Assembly: GCF_000166415.1 (NCBI RefSeq)
Contig: NC_014654.1
Location: 2,294,001 to 2,358,000, forward strand
DNA length: 64,000 nt
Direction of reading: 5' to 3'
DNA from: Halanaerobium hydrogeniformans
GTDB lineage: Bacteria > Bacillota > Halanaerobiia > Halanaerobiales > Halanaerobiaceae
Positions 8,643-16,709 of this stretch are shown in pieces (the first letter of the stretch is position 1; the number at the start of each line of letters is the position of its first letter). The translations under genes were made by a program, and so were the position numbers. The notes under the pieces were generated by a model. It was not told where the DNA came from. It ran no database searches and was given only the letters and a program-made list of their open reading frames with translations.

Positions 8643-9758
8643 TTATTTGTTTTCATGAATAAATTCTTTTAATAGTTTGAGGCCGTTTATCAGTTCTTGC
8701 TTATTACCTGCAAATCCAACTCTAATAAAACCCTCTCTTCCAAATGCAATTCCAGGGACTGTTAAAACCCCTTTTTCATAATATAATTTTTTAGAAAAAG
8801 TTTCAGAATCTAAGTCAATTTTATAATTCAAAAATGCAGTAGTACCACCATTAGGTTTTACATACTCAACTAAAGCTTCAGATTCAACCCACTGGTCAAG
8901 AATTGCAAGCTGTTTCTCTAATTTAATAGAATTTCTTTTAAAAATCTTATCTTTGTTTTCTAAAGCAATAACAGAAAGAAAATCATCTATTTTACCATTA
9001 CTAATTGTTGTATAATCTCTGTGCAGCTGACAGATATCAATAATTTCTTCAGCCGCTGCAAGCCAGCCAATCCTAAGCCCAGCCAGTGAAAATATTTTTG
9101 ACATACTACCTACACTTATTCCCTTTTCATAAAGATCAGCAATTGCTGGTAACTTTTTTCCTTTACTTAAACCTCTATAAACCTCATCAGCCAAAATGTA
9201 GGCATCAACATCACTAGCTATTTCTACAATAGCTTTTAATATATCTTCTCCCATCACAACTCCAGAAGGATTATTAGGATTATTAATGGCAATTAATTTA
9301 GTGTTTTCATTTGCCATTCCCCTCAACTTTTTTAAATCTATTGAATAGTTATCTTCATATTTTAATTCTAATTTTTTAACTTTTGCCCCAAAAGATTCTG
9401 GTATTGAGTAAAGCTGTTGATAGGTAGGATGTACAGAAATAACTTCATCATCAGCTTCAACAAGGGAATACATAACTAAAAAATTAGCTCCACTCGCACC
9501 ATGTGAAGGCAAAATATTTTCCGGGGATAGAGTATTATATAAACTGCTTACTCCTTTTTTAAAGCCTTCTGAACCTTTAATATCTCCATAATCAAGCTTT
9601 ATATTTTTTATCTCTGTGATTTTATTTTCTGGATCATCACTTAAATTAATTAATTGCTCTACCGTTAAAGATTCTACACATGTTTCTGCAATATTATATT
9701 TAGCCCCTTTTTCATATTTATTCATCCATTCTTCTACTCCAAATGCTTCTATCTTCAT
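8643..9758 (-). CDS. PLP-dependent class I/II aminotransferase
   Basis: This is a fold-type-I aminotransferase of 371 aa. The sequence shows the substrate-binding NNPNNPSG, the aspartate and tyrosine in ILADEVYRG, and the PLP lysine in SMSKIFSLAGLRIGW. The segment ASGANFLVMYSLVEADDEV plus HPTYQQLY resembles the branch that contains capreomycidine-synthase-like enzymes, but many clostridial proteins of unknown substrate fall there, so only the family is firm. The ATG follows AGGAGG. The neighbouring DUF362 gene is likely in the same transcript. Confidence 0.85.
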   Translation of the reverse strand: MKIEAFGVEEWMNKYEKGAKYNIAETCVESLTVEQLINLSDDPENKITEIKNIKLDYGDIKGSEGFKKGVSSLYNTLSPENILPSHGASGANFLVMYSLVEADDEVISVHPTYQQLYSIPESFGAKVKKLELKYEDNYSIDLKKLRGMANENTKLIAINNPNNPSGVVMGEDILKAIVEIASDVDAYILADEVYRGLSKGKKLPAIADLYEKGISVGSMSKIFSLAGLRIGWLAAAEEIIDICQLHRDYTTISNGKIDDFLSVIALENKDKIFKRNSIKLEKQLAILDQWVESEALVEYVKPNGGTTAFLNYKIDLDSETFSKKLYYEKGVLTVPGIAFGREGFIRVGFAGNKQELINGLKLLKEFIHENK

Positions 9759-9841
9759 TTTTTTCCTCCTAGCTGCTCAATATTTACTTTAGGTAAATTT
9801 TAAATATTAATAATAATTTTATCACATTCAAAACAAAAAAG

Positions 9842-9875
9842 AAAAAACCCCACCAAATATTTTCAGTGAGATTTT
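9842..9875 (-). terminator. Rho-independent terminator after the larA-like gene
   Basis: On the minus strand AAATCTCAC pairs with GTGGGGTTT through two G-T pairs, followed by a T-rich tract. It begins about 25 nt after the stop codon at 9899. Confidence 0.6.
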
Positions 9876-9898
9876 ATAAGTTAAATTAGCACCAGTAA

Positions 9899-11148
9899 TT
9901 ATTTAATGATTGGAACTGTTAAACTGCCCTGTGGCATAACATATGCCTTATAATTGCCCTCATATTTATTTTCAAGATAATTTGTAGCTTCTGCTAAACT
10001 TCTCATCTTTTTAAGAAACATATTCTCACTTTGAGCCTTAGATAAATCAGATATCAGAATAACCTCTTTGTCCTTTACCACCTTAGAGATAGCAAATGCC
10101 TTATGACCACCGATTAAAAATTTCTCTTTTATTCTCTCTATATTATCTTCTGGTTTTTCGGCTTCATCCATCCAGCGTTCAAAACGTTCTTCTCCTAAAC
10201 CCTCTGTACATTCTGCAACCCAGATTATCGTTCCACCTTTTTTTACCGCATGGTCTGCATGGTCAAGGGCCTTTTGGGCCTGATAAACATTTATATCTCT
10301 AGGAAATCCACCTGAACTAACTACTGCCACATCTGCTTTTTCTGCAATCTCTACCTCATACATCTCAGCTGAACTCTTTATTCCTGCTGACCAGGCTTCC
10401 CGTAGATCACCTGAAACAACCTTTACTATCTCGCGATTACTGTTAGTGACAACATTGACTATAAAATCAACACCCAAAAGTTCTGCTCCAGCAAATAACT
10501 CCTGGTTGATCGGATTTTCGGCTAAAGGAGGGTTTTCTGCCATCACATGAACCATATGAGAATGGTTTTTTTCTATCGTTTCTCTACCTGCTATACCAGG
10601 CAGGATTGATTTTCTACCACCTGAAAAACCTGCCATATAATGGGGTAATATTACTCCTGTTGTGATCACAAAATCAGCTTCTACTGCTTTTTTATTTATT
10701 TTCACTTTATTGCCGGTACTTAAAGTTCCCAATTCTACAAGCTCTCCATCACAGTCATGATGATGAAAAGAATAGTTCTCATGAATTTCATCACCGAAAA
10801 TCTCCCTGTTCTGGGCCTCAGAATGAGCAGCATGGACTCCTGTTGCAACAATAAAAGTAATCTGTTCTTTTTTAATCCTGCCTTTTTTATGGTATCTAAA
10901 ATGGGGGGCAGCATATATTCATAGGGAGTATATCTGCTTACATCATTAACAACTATAACCAGATCTTCTATCTTTTTTGCCTTTAACAACTCCAAAAGTG
11001 GTTTAGAAGCAATGGGGTTTGCAAGTGAATGCTCAACCTCTTTTAAAGGGTCTTTGAGTCCTTTTTTTTCAGCTGCTTTTAAAACTTTCAGTAAATTTTC
11101 TTTGGGTAAATCAAGTGATAACTTTTTTCTACCATATTTTAATAACAT
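9899..11148 (-). pseudogene. larA: LarA-family nickel-dependent racemase, interrupted by one frameshift (pseudogene or programmed -1 frameshift)
   Basis: LarA-type enzymes use a nickel-pincer nucleotide to racemise lactate or related 2-hydroxyacids. The first reading frame (11148 to 10735, 137 aa) gives a normal LarA N-terminus (VIVVNDVSRYTPYEYMLPPIL) and then degenerates. The -1 frame (to 9899) supplies the rest: FIVATGVHAAHSEAQ with the first catalytic His, PHYMAGFSGGRKSILPG with the second His and cofactor-binding Lys, and NHSHM with the nickel ligand. The two pieces join without a missing residue if the ribosome slips back one base at A AAA AAG (10867-10873) or at a second identical heptamer (10882-10888). 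Joined length is about 416 aa, as expected for the family. It starts 1 nt after ahcY. Explanations are a one-base deletion in an A7 tract, a sequencing error, or true frameshifting. Confidence 0.8.
10867..10888 (-). other. Two in-frame A AAA AAG slippery heptamers at the larA frameshift
   Basis: On the minus strand A AAA AAG occurs at 10888-10882 and again at 10873-10867, both phased as X XXY YYZ in the upstream reading frame. A -1 slip at either one enters the frame that encodes the rest of LarA. An AGGCAGGA stretch lies between them, close to the second heptamer. I see no strong downstream hairpin. Confidence 0.6.
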
Positions 11149-11149
11149 T

Positions 11150-12403
11150 TTAATTTGTCTCCCAACTGCTGATATAATCTTTTTGAGCTTCAGTTAGTTT
11201 ATCAATTTTAATTCCTAGTGACTTTAATTTGTATTCTGCAACCATATTGTCGATTTTATCAGGAATCTTATATACCTTATTAGCCAGGTCTTGATTTTTA
11301 TTTAAATATAGCAGTGAAGAAAGCTGTAGTGCAAAGGTCATATCCATAATTTCTGCTGGATGACCATCTGCGGCAGCAAGGTTAACCAGTCTTCCCTCTG
11401 CTAAAAGATAAATTTTTCTTTGGTCTGCCATTTCATATTTTTTAATATTTTTTCTAGCTTCTGCTGTATCAACTGCTAATTCTTTAAGATCAGTTTTACT
11501 CACTTCAACATCAAAGTGACCGGCATTAGATAATATTGCTCCATCTTTCATTTCTTTGATATGCTCTTTTGCTATCACATCATTACAACCGGTAACAGTG
11601 ATGAAAAAATCACCTTTTTTTGCTGCTTCTTTCATAGGCATCACTTCAAAACCATCCATCCAGGCTTCACTGGCTTTTATCGGATCTATTTCGGTTACTA
11701 TAACTCTGGCACCCAGGCCTTTAGCTCTCATAGCTACCCCTTTACCACACCAGCCATAACCTGCTACAACAGCAGTTTTTCCTGCTACAACCAAATTGGT
11801 GGTTCTCATGATACCATCCCAGACTGATTGTCCTGTACCATATCTGTTATCAAAAAGTGATTTGCATTGAGCATCATTTACAGCCATCATCGGAAAACTT
11901 AAGGTCCCATCTGCTTCCATTGCTTCTAAACGATGAATACCTGTAGTTGTTTCTTCTGCTCCACCAATAATTTTTTGTAATAATTCTTTGCGCTCTGTAT
12001 GAAGAGCCTCTACCATATCACCACCATCATCGATAATAAAGTCGGGCTCAGTATCAAGCACTTTGTTTAAGTGAACTTTATATTCTTCAGATGTAGATCC
12101 ATACCAGCTGTGGACCTCAACCCCGTGTGCTGCAAGACCAGCTGCTACATCATCTTGAGTAGAAAGAGGATTACTACCACAGATTGCAACCTCAGCTCCC
12201 AATTCTTTAATTACATAAGCTAAATAAGCCGTTTTAGCTTCTAAGTGAAGGCAAATTGCCACATTTTTACCGGCAAAAGGCTGTTCTTCTTGGTATTCTT
12301 TAAGTATTTGATTTAAAATATCCATTTTATCTGCGATCCATTCTATTTTTTTCCAACCCTCTGCTGCTAAATCAGGGTTTCTTAAGGTAGAATTTTCTAT
12401 CAT
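11150..12403 (-). CDS. ahcY: Adenosylhomocysteinase (S-adenosyl- or S-inosyl-homocysteine hydrolase)
   Basis: This NAD-dependent hydrolase splits S-adenosylhomocysteine into homocysteine and a nucleoside, removing the product inhibitor of methyltransferases. The 417-aa sequence is canonical through ICLHLEAKTAYL, GSNPLSTQDDVAAGL, IIDDGGDM, the NAD loop VVAGYGWCGKG, TEIDPIKASEAWMDGF and LAAADGHPAEIMDMTFALQ. It lacks the C-terminal extension ending in Tyr that completes a neighbouring active site in many bacterial and eukaryotic enzymes. Archaeal-type short enzymes of this kind can prefer S-inosylhomocysteine, so that substrate is an open alternative. A strong AAGGAGG precedes the ATG, and the larA-like gene follows after 1 nt. 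Confidence 0.93.
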   Translation of the reverse strand: MIENSTLRNPDLAAEGWKKIEWIADKMDILNQILKEYQEEQPFAGKNVAICLHLEAKTAYLAYVIKELGAEVAICGSNPLSTQDDVAAGLAAHGVEVHSWYGSTSEEYKVHLNKVLDTEPDFIIDDGGDMVEALHTERKELLQKIIGGAEETTTGIHRLEAMEADGTLSFPMMAVNDAQCKSLFDNRYGTGQSVWDGIMRTTNLVVAGKTAVVAGYGWCGKGVAMRAKGLGARVIVTEIDPIKASEAWMDGFEVMPMKEAAKKGDFFITVTGCNDVIAKEHIKEMKDGAILSNAGHFDVEVSKTDLKELAVDTAEARKNIKKYEMADQRKIYLLAEGRLVNLAAADGHPAEIMDMTFALQLSSLLYLNKNQDLANKVYKIPDKIDNMVAEYKLKSLGIKIDKLTEAQKDYISSWETN

Positions 12404-12574
12404 TATTTTGACCTCCTTGAAATTTTGCGCTAAAATATAATTTACACTGCTTTTATTTTATCATATATATATTTAAATAAAAGTCGAATTTTATTATCTT
12501 TTAAATTTTTTTGCCAATAATCTAGAATTCTGAGTTAATTACTTATATAATAATAGTTGAATGGAGGTATTGAT

Positions 12575-13090
12575 GTGCAAAAGAAAAGTATTATTATTCT
12601 AATAGTAGTTATTGCTGCAGCAGGTGCTTTTATATATTTTCAAAATATGGGAACTGGAAATGAACTACCTGAAAGAGGTACCGAAGTTGATAAACTTGCT
12701 CCTGATTTTCAAATTGAAGATTTAGATGGTAATGAAGTAAAACTTAGTGATTATCAGGGAGAAAAAGTTTTTCTTAATTTTTGGGCAAGCTGGTGTCCTC
12801 CCTGCCGGGAAGAAATGCCGGCAATGCAGGAATTGCATGAAAAGCGAAATGAAGACATAACTATACTGGCTGTTAATGTAGGTGAAGATAAAGCTGTAAT
12901 TCAGAGCTATCTTCTAGAAAACCCATATTCATTTAAAATTTTATTGGATGAAAACAGACAGGTAGCACAAGATTATTTAGTTAGAGGAATTCCAACAAGT
13001 TATTTTTTAGATGAAGACGGTGTAATAATCAATAAAATTACTGGAGCAATTTCTTATCAACAAATGCTTGAATTAGCTGAAATAGATTAA
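12575..13090 (+). CDS. TlpA/ResA-like thiol-disulfide oxidoreductase, membrane anchored
   Basis: This thioredoxin-fold protein acts outside the cytoplasmic membrane, usually reducing protein disulfides. The chosen GTG start at 12575 follows GGAGG by 7 nt; a TTG at 12557 lies before that binding site and is unlikely. The 171-aa product has an N-terminal helix (SIIILIVVIAAAGAFIYF) as an uncleaved anchor, then ResA-type features: APDFQIEDLDGNEVKLSDY, active site WASWCPPC and the cis-proline loop RGIPTSYFLDEDG. It is divergent from ahcY and ends in a strong terminator. No CcdA or cytochrome maturation gene is nearby, so the partner is unknown. Confidence 0.9.
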   Translation: MQKKSIIILIVVIAAAGAFIYFQNMGTGNELPERGTEVDKLAPDFQIEDLDGNEVKLSDYQGEKVFLNFWASWCPPCREEMPAMQELHEKRNEDITILAVNVGEDKAVIQSYLLENPYSFKILLDENRQVAQDYLVRGIPTSYFLDEDGVIINKITGAISYQQMLELAEID

Positions 13091-13130
13091 AAAAAGACAG
13101 CCTTTAGATCGAAAAAAGGCTGTCTTTTTT
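13089..13130. terminator. Strong bidirectional rho-independent terminator
   Basis: AAAGACAGCCTTT pairs with AAAGGCTGTCTTT, flanked by an A-run and a T-run. It lies between the converging TlpA-like and purine permease genes and serves both. Confidence 0.92.
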
Positions 13131-13158
13131 ATATAAAATTAATTTATTTAATTTTTAA

Positions 13159-14472
13159 TTAAAAGATAAAATATGCAGCAAATACAACAGCTAATACATA
13201 TACTAACCAGTGAACATCTTCACCCTGTCCAGTAAATAATTTTACTAATGGATAAACAATAAATCCAAAAGCAATACCATGAGAAATTGAATAAGTTAAT
13301 GGCATTATTATCATGGCCATAAAAGCTGGTAAGATCTCAGTGAAGTCACCCCAGTCAAGTTTAGTAATATTTGTCATCATCATCGTTCCCACAACAATTA
13401 AGGCTGGAGAAGTAGCTGCAGCTGGTACAATACCAATTAAAGGTCTAAAAAATAGAGCTAATAAGAATAAAGCAGAAACAACAACTCCAGTTAATCCAGT
13501 CCGACCACCATCTCCAACACCGGCAGCAGACTCAACATATGTTGTTACAGTACTTGTACCAAAAAGTGCTCCACCAGTAGTACCGATTGCATCAGCTAAA
13601 AGAGCCCTGCTGGCTTTTGGCAAATCGCCATTTTCATCTAAATAACCAGCCTGCTGACTTACACCAACAAGAGTTCCAGCAGTATCAAACATATCAACAA
13701 ATAAGAAAGATAAAATAACTCCAACCATACCCAGACTTAGGGCTGACTGAATATCCAACTGAAATAGAACTTCAGACCAATCTGCCATCTGAGGCATTGC
13801 AACTAAGCCATCAAAAGCTGGTGTAACACCATTTATCCAGCCAAATGCTGTTGATAAGAGGATACCCCAGAGAAGTGCTCCCTTAATTTTTCTGGCATGT
13901 AAGATACCAGTTACTATAAGACCAAACAGAGCAACCAGAGCAGGTCCTGAGAACAGATCACCCATTGCTATAAGGGTTGCCTCATCTGCCACAACAATAT
14001 TTGCATTTTGTAGACCAATGAAGGCAATAAATAATCCTATACCAGCACTAATACCTGTTTTAAGTGCCATTGGAATACTGTTTACAATCATTTCCCTTAC
14101 AGGAGTAACACTTAAAATAATAAATAAAATACCTTCTAAAAAGATTATTCCTAAAGCAACCTCCCATGGCACTCCCATCCCAATTACTACTGAATAGGCG
14201 AAAAATGCATTTAATCCCATTCCAGATGCAAGAGCAAAAGGATAGTTAGTTAAAAATGCCATTGCCAGAGTACCTAAAACAGCACTCATAATTGTAGCAA
14301 TTAAAACACCTTCAAATGGCATTCCAGCATCACTAAGTATTGAAGGGTTAACAAAAATAATATAGGCCATCGTCATAAAAGTAGTAAAACCAGCAATAAT
14401 TTCAGTTTTGACATTTGTATTATTTTCTTCTAGTTTAAAAACATTTTCTAAAAACCCATTATCTGTACTCAT
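13159..14472 (-). CDS. AzgA/PbuG-type purine permease
   Basis: This is a cytoplasmic-membrane proton symporter for adenine, guanine, hypoxanthine or xanthine (NCS2 superfamily, AzgA group). The 437-aa protein begins with the family N-terminus (TEIIAGFTTFMTMAYIIFVNP), continues with SGMGLNAFFAYSV and has FVDMFDTAGTLVGV and GTSTVTTYVESAAGV, both highly conserved in AzgA/PbuG. About 12-14 membrane segments are apparent. The ATG follows AAGGAGG. The gene has its own consensus promoter and a purine riboswitch in a leader of about 400 nt, which supports purine transport directly. It is the last gene of the purine island. Confidence 0.95.
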   Translation of the reverse strand: MSTDNGFLENVFKLEENNTNVKTEIIAGFTTFMTMAYIIFVNPSILSDAGMPFEGVLIATIMSAVLGTLAMAFLTNYPFALASGMGLNAFFAYSVVIGMGVPWEVALGIIFLEGILFIILSVTPVREMIVNSIPMALKTGISAGIGLFIAFIGLQNANIVVADEATLIAMGDLFSGPALVALFGLIVTGILHARKIKGALLWGILLSTAFGWINGVTPAFDGLVAMPQMADWSEVLFQLDIQSALSLGMVGVILSFLFVDMFDTAGTLVGVSQQAGYLDENGDLPKASRALLADAIGTTGGALFGTSTVTTYVESAAGVGDGGRTGLTGVVVSALFLLALFFRPLIGIVPAAATSPALIVVGTMMMTNITKLDWGDFTEILPAFMAMIIMPLTYSISHGIAFGFIVYPLVKLFTGQGEDVHWLVYVLAVVFAAYFIF

Positions 14473-14559
14473 TAATTAATAACCTCCTTGTAATTTGCCA
14501 ACTAAATAAAACAGAACTAAAGACTTCACCACCCTTCTTAAACTTTTTAATATTTAAAA

Positions 14560-14614
14560 ATAAAAACCCAAGAAAACAGACTCCAAACTATGAGGAATCT
14601 ACCTTCTCAGGTTT
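14560..14614 (-). terminator. Riboswitch expression platform: regulated transcription terminator
   Basis: On the minus strand an 11-bp stem (14604-14614 with 14564-14574, two G-T pairs) encloses a second 7-bp stem (AGATTCC with GGAGTCT) and is followed by a T-rich run. The apical part contains CCTCATAGT, which is perfectly complementary over 9 nt to the 3' strand of the riboswitch P1 region. The two structures should therefore exclude each other. The terminator sits about 90 nt before the permease start. Confidence 0.8.
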
Positions 14615-14751
14615 AAAAAAATCTAGACAGAGTTTTAAATATCCAGCTTTAATGATTTTCAGTTCAAATAATTCAAATCTTAATTTGAGAAAACTGTAAA
14701 ATCACAAAAAGCAAAAAGATAAACGGATATTCAACTTAAAACAGATAATTT

Positions 14752-14820
14752 CCCTCATAGTTGTCAGTTATCGGCTGACACTAGAAACTTGTGAACCATA
14801 TCTTCACAATTATACGAGGC
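14752..14820 (-). ncRNA. Purine riboswitch aptamer (guanine/xanthine-type by its J3/1 cytosine)
   Basis: The minus strand matches the purine aptamer core in order: P1 CCTC, TATAAT, P2 around loop GATATGG, GTTTCTA of J2/3, P3 TGTCAG/CTGACA closed by the loop CCGATAA, then ACTATG and GAGG of P1. The nucleotide that pairs with the ligand corresponds to the C of ACTATG, as in guanine riboswitches; adenine riboswitches have T there. An unusual point is a G just before the P3 strand where the common consensus has C. In this 439-nt gap (14473-14912) I see the promoter, this aptamer, the terminator and nothing else. Confidence 0.92.
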
Positions 14821-14887
14821 ATATTTGATTTTATTGAAATTTTTTACATATTTTTTAAAAAAATCATTTAATTTAAATTCATTTACT

Positions 14888-14916
14888 ATTATAGATAAAG
14901 ATTAAAACAATGTCAA
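14888..14916 (-). promoter_or_regulatory. Sigma-A-type promoter of the purine permease
   Basis: The minus strand has TTGACA (14916-14911), a 17-nt spacer and TATAAT (14893-14888), a perfect match to consensus. The -35 box contains the stop codon of the upstream adenine deaminase gene. Transcription would start near 14880 and give a leader of about 400 nt carrying the riboswitch. Confidence 0.9.
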
Positions 14917-16664
14917 CAAATAATTAAGTCAACTTTTTTAAATTGATTAACATCAAATAATCCCTCTTCAGTAAGCTTCAATTCAGGAATTACAGTTAGC
15001 GCCATAAAAGAAAGTGTCATAAATGGTCCTGCTCTATTAACACCAAGTGAGTTGGCTTTTTCTCTCATCTTAATCAATTTATCAGCTACTTCTTTTAATG
15101 GCTTTTCTGCCATTAAACCTCCCACTCGAAGTTGAAGTTTTTGCTCAACTACTCCATCAACTACAATAACTATTCCACCCTGCATTTTTTCTATTTCTTT
15201 GACTGCAAGATACATATCTTCTGAGCTTAAACCTGCTGTAATAATATTATGAGCATCATGACCAATAGAAGTTGCGATTGCTCCTTTGCGGAGACCGAAA
15301 TTTCTTAATAAGCCCAGTCCTACCCTGGCCCTGTCTTTATACCTATCAACAACCGCAAGTTTGACTAAGTTATGACCTATCAATTCTATTCTAGGGGGCT
15401 CACCGGGATAATTATCTTCGGTCTCATAAGTCGAGGCAGCAGTAACAATTTTATCTTCAAGCAGCTCTATAACCCTATATTTTTTTGCCTTAGGTAAATC
15501 AAAATCATTTTCAACAATTTTACCCAATTTAACTGAATTAAAAATCTTCTCTTTTATATCACTGCTCATCATTTTGCTAATATCAGCTGAAGCTTTAGTG
15601 TCTACTGATTTTAACAAAGTTCCATTTTCTGCTGTTAATTTACCATCTTTGTAAACAGCTTTGATATTAAGATCTCTCAGGTTATCTATTATCAATAGAT
15701 CAGCTTTATAATTAGGTGCTATTGCTCCTAAATTATCAATCCCCAGGATTAAAGCAGAATTTATACTGGCCATTCGAATAGCACGGAGAGGAGACAAACC
15801 ATATTGCACTGCTTTACGAACAACAAAATCTATGTGTCCTTCTTCAATTAAGTCACCTGGATGGCGATCATCGGTTGCAAAACAAAAACGTGAACAATTG
15901 CTACTATTTACTGCTGGCAAAAGAGCAGCCAGATCTCTAGTCACAGAACCCTCTCTGATCATGATATTCATACCTTTAGAAACTTTTTCTAAAGCTTCTT
16001 TGGCAGTTGTAGCCTCATGATCTGCTGCAATGCCGGCCAGCAAATAGGCGTTTAAATCTGGCCCTGATAAACCTGGAGCATGTCCATCCTTAAAAATATT
16101 ATCAGCCATTTTTATTTTAGCCCATATTTCCTGATCACCATTTATTACTGAAGGATAATCCATAACTTCTCCCAAACCAAATATCCCTTTTTCAGTTAAA
16201 AGAGGTTTTAGATCTGCTGCTGATAATTTAGCTCCAGAATGTTCAAATCTACTTGCTGGAACACATGAGGGAAGCATTAAATTAAAATTCCAGGGTTGTG
16301 CCCTACCTGCAACCAGGAGATATTTTATTCCCGTAATTCCAGCAACATTTGCAATTTCATGGGGATCTGCTACAACAGTAGTTGTCCCCCTGGGAATCAC
16401 TTCGCGAGCAAATTCATCTACATTAGTCATTGAAGATTCTATGTGAAGATGAGCATCGATAAAAGCAGGGCTGATGATCATATTACTTAAATCAATCTCT
16501 TCTTCTCCTTGATATTCACCAAGTCCGATTATGATTCCATCTGCAACAGCAACATCACAATTAATAAGCCTTTCATTAAAAACATCAACCACTGCTGCAT
16601 TTTTAAAAACTTTCTCTGCCTTTTTTATTCCCCTGGCCTGTTTTAATAATTCACGCTTTTTCAC
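14913..16664 (-). CDS. ade: Adenine deaminase
   Basis: This converts adenine to hypoxanthine and ammonia, feeding the purine pool into oxidation by the hydroxylases upstream. The 583-aa length is normal. The sequence shows the amidohydrolase metal motif DAHLHIESS near residue 70, GTTTVVADPHEIANV, KDGHAPGLSG, a second metal-site stretch ATDDRHPGDL and the C-terminal GIVIVVDG region of bacterial Ade. The start is a GTG 5 nt after AAGGGGG. It is the last gene read from the long xdh operon before the separately promoted permease. Confidence 0.95.
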   Translation of the reverse strand: MKKRELLKQARGIKKAEKVFKNAAVVDVFNERLINCDVAVADGIIIGLGEYQGEEEIDLSNMIISPAFIDAHLHIESSMTNVDEFAREVIPRGTTTVVADPHEIANVAGITGIKYLLVAGRAQPWNFNLMLPSCVPASRFEHSGAKLSAADLKPLLTEKGIFGLGEVMDYPSVINGDQEIWAKIKMADNIFKDGHAPGLSGPDLNAYLLAGIAADHEATTAKEALEKVSKGMNIMIREGSVTRDLAALLPAVNSSNCSRFCFATDDRHPGDLIEEGHIDFVVRKAVQYGLSPLRAIRMASINSALILGIDNLGAIAPNYKADLLIIDNLRDLNIKAVYKDGKLTAENGTLLKSVDTKASADISKMMSSDIKEKIFNSVKLGKIVENDFDLPKAKKYRVIELLEDKIVTAASTYETEDNYPGEPPRIELIGHNLVKLAVVDRYKDRARVGLGLLRNFGLRKGAIATSIGHDAHNIITAGLSSEDMYLAVKEIEKMQGGIVIVVDGVVEQKLQLRVGGLMAEKPLKEVADKLIKMREKANSLGVNRAGPFMTLSFMALTVIPELKLTEEGLFDVNQFKKVDLIIC

Positions 16665-16709
16665 ATAAGCCCCCTTTCTAATAAAGCCTTTATAAATATG
16701 ACAAATAAT

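Noticed and set aside
12404-12556. SAM or SAH riboswitch ahead of ahcY
   Set aside because: The leader is short, AT-rich and lacks the conserved core of known SAM/SAH aptamers.
12557-12574. TTG at 12557 as the start of the TlpA-like gene
   Set aside because: It lies before the GGAGG site; the GTG at 12575 is correctly spaced after it and gives a clean membrane anchor.
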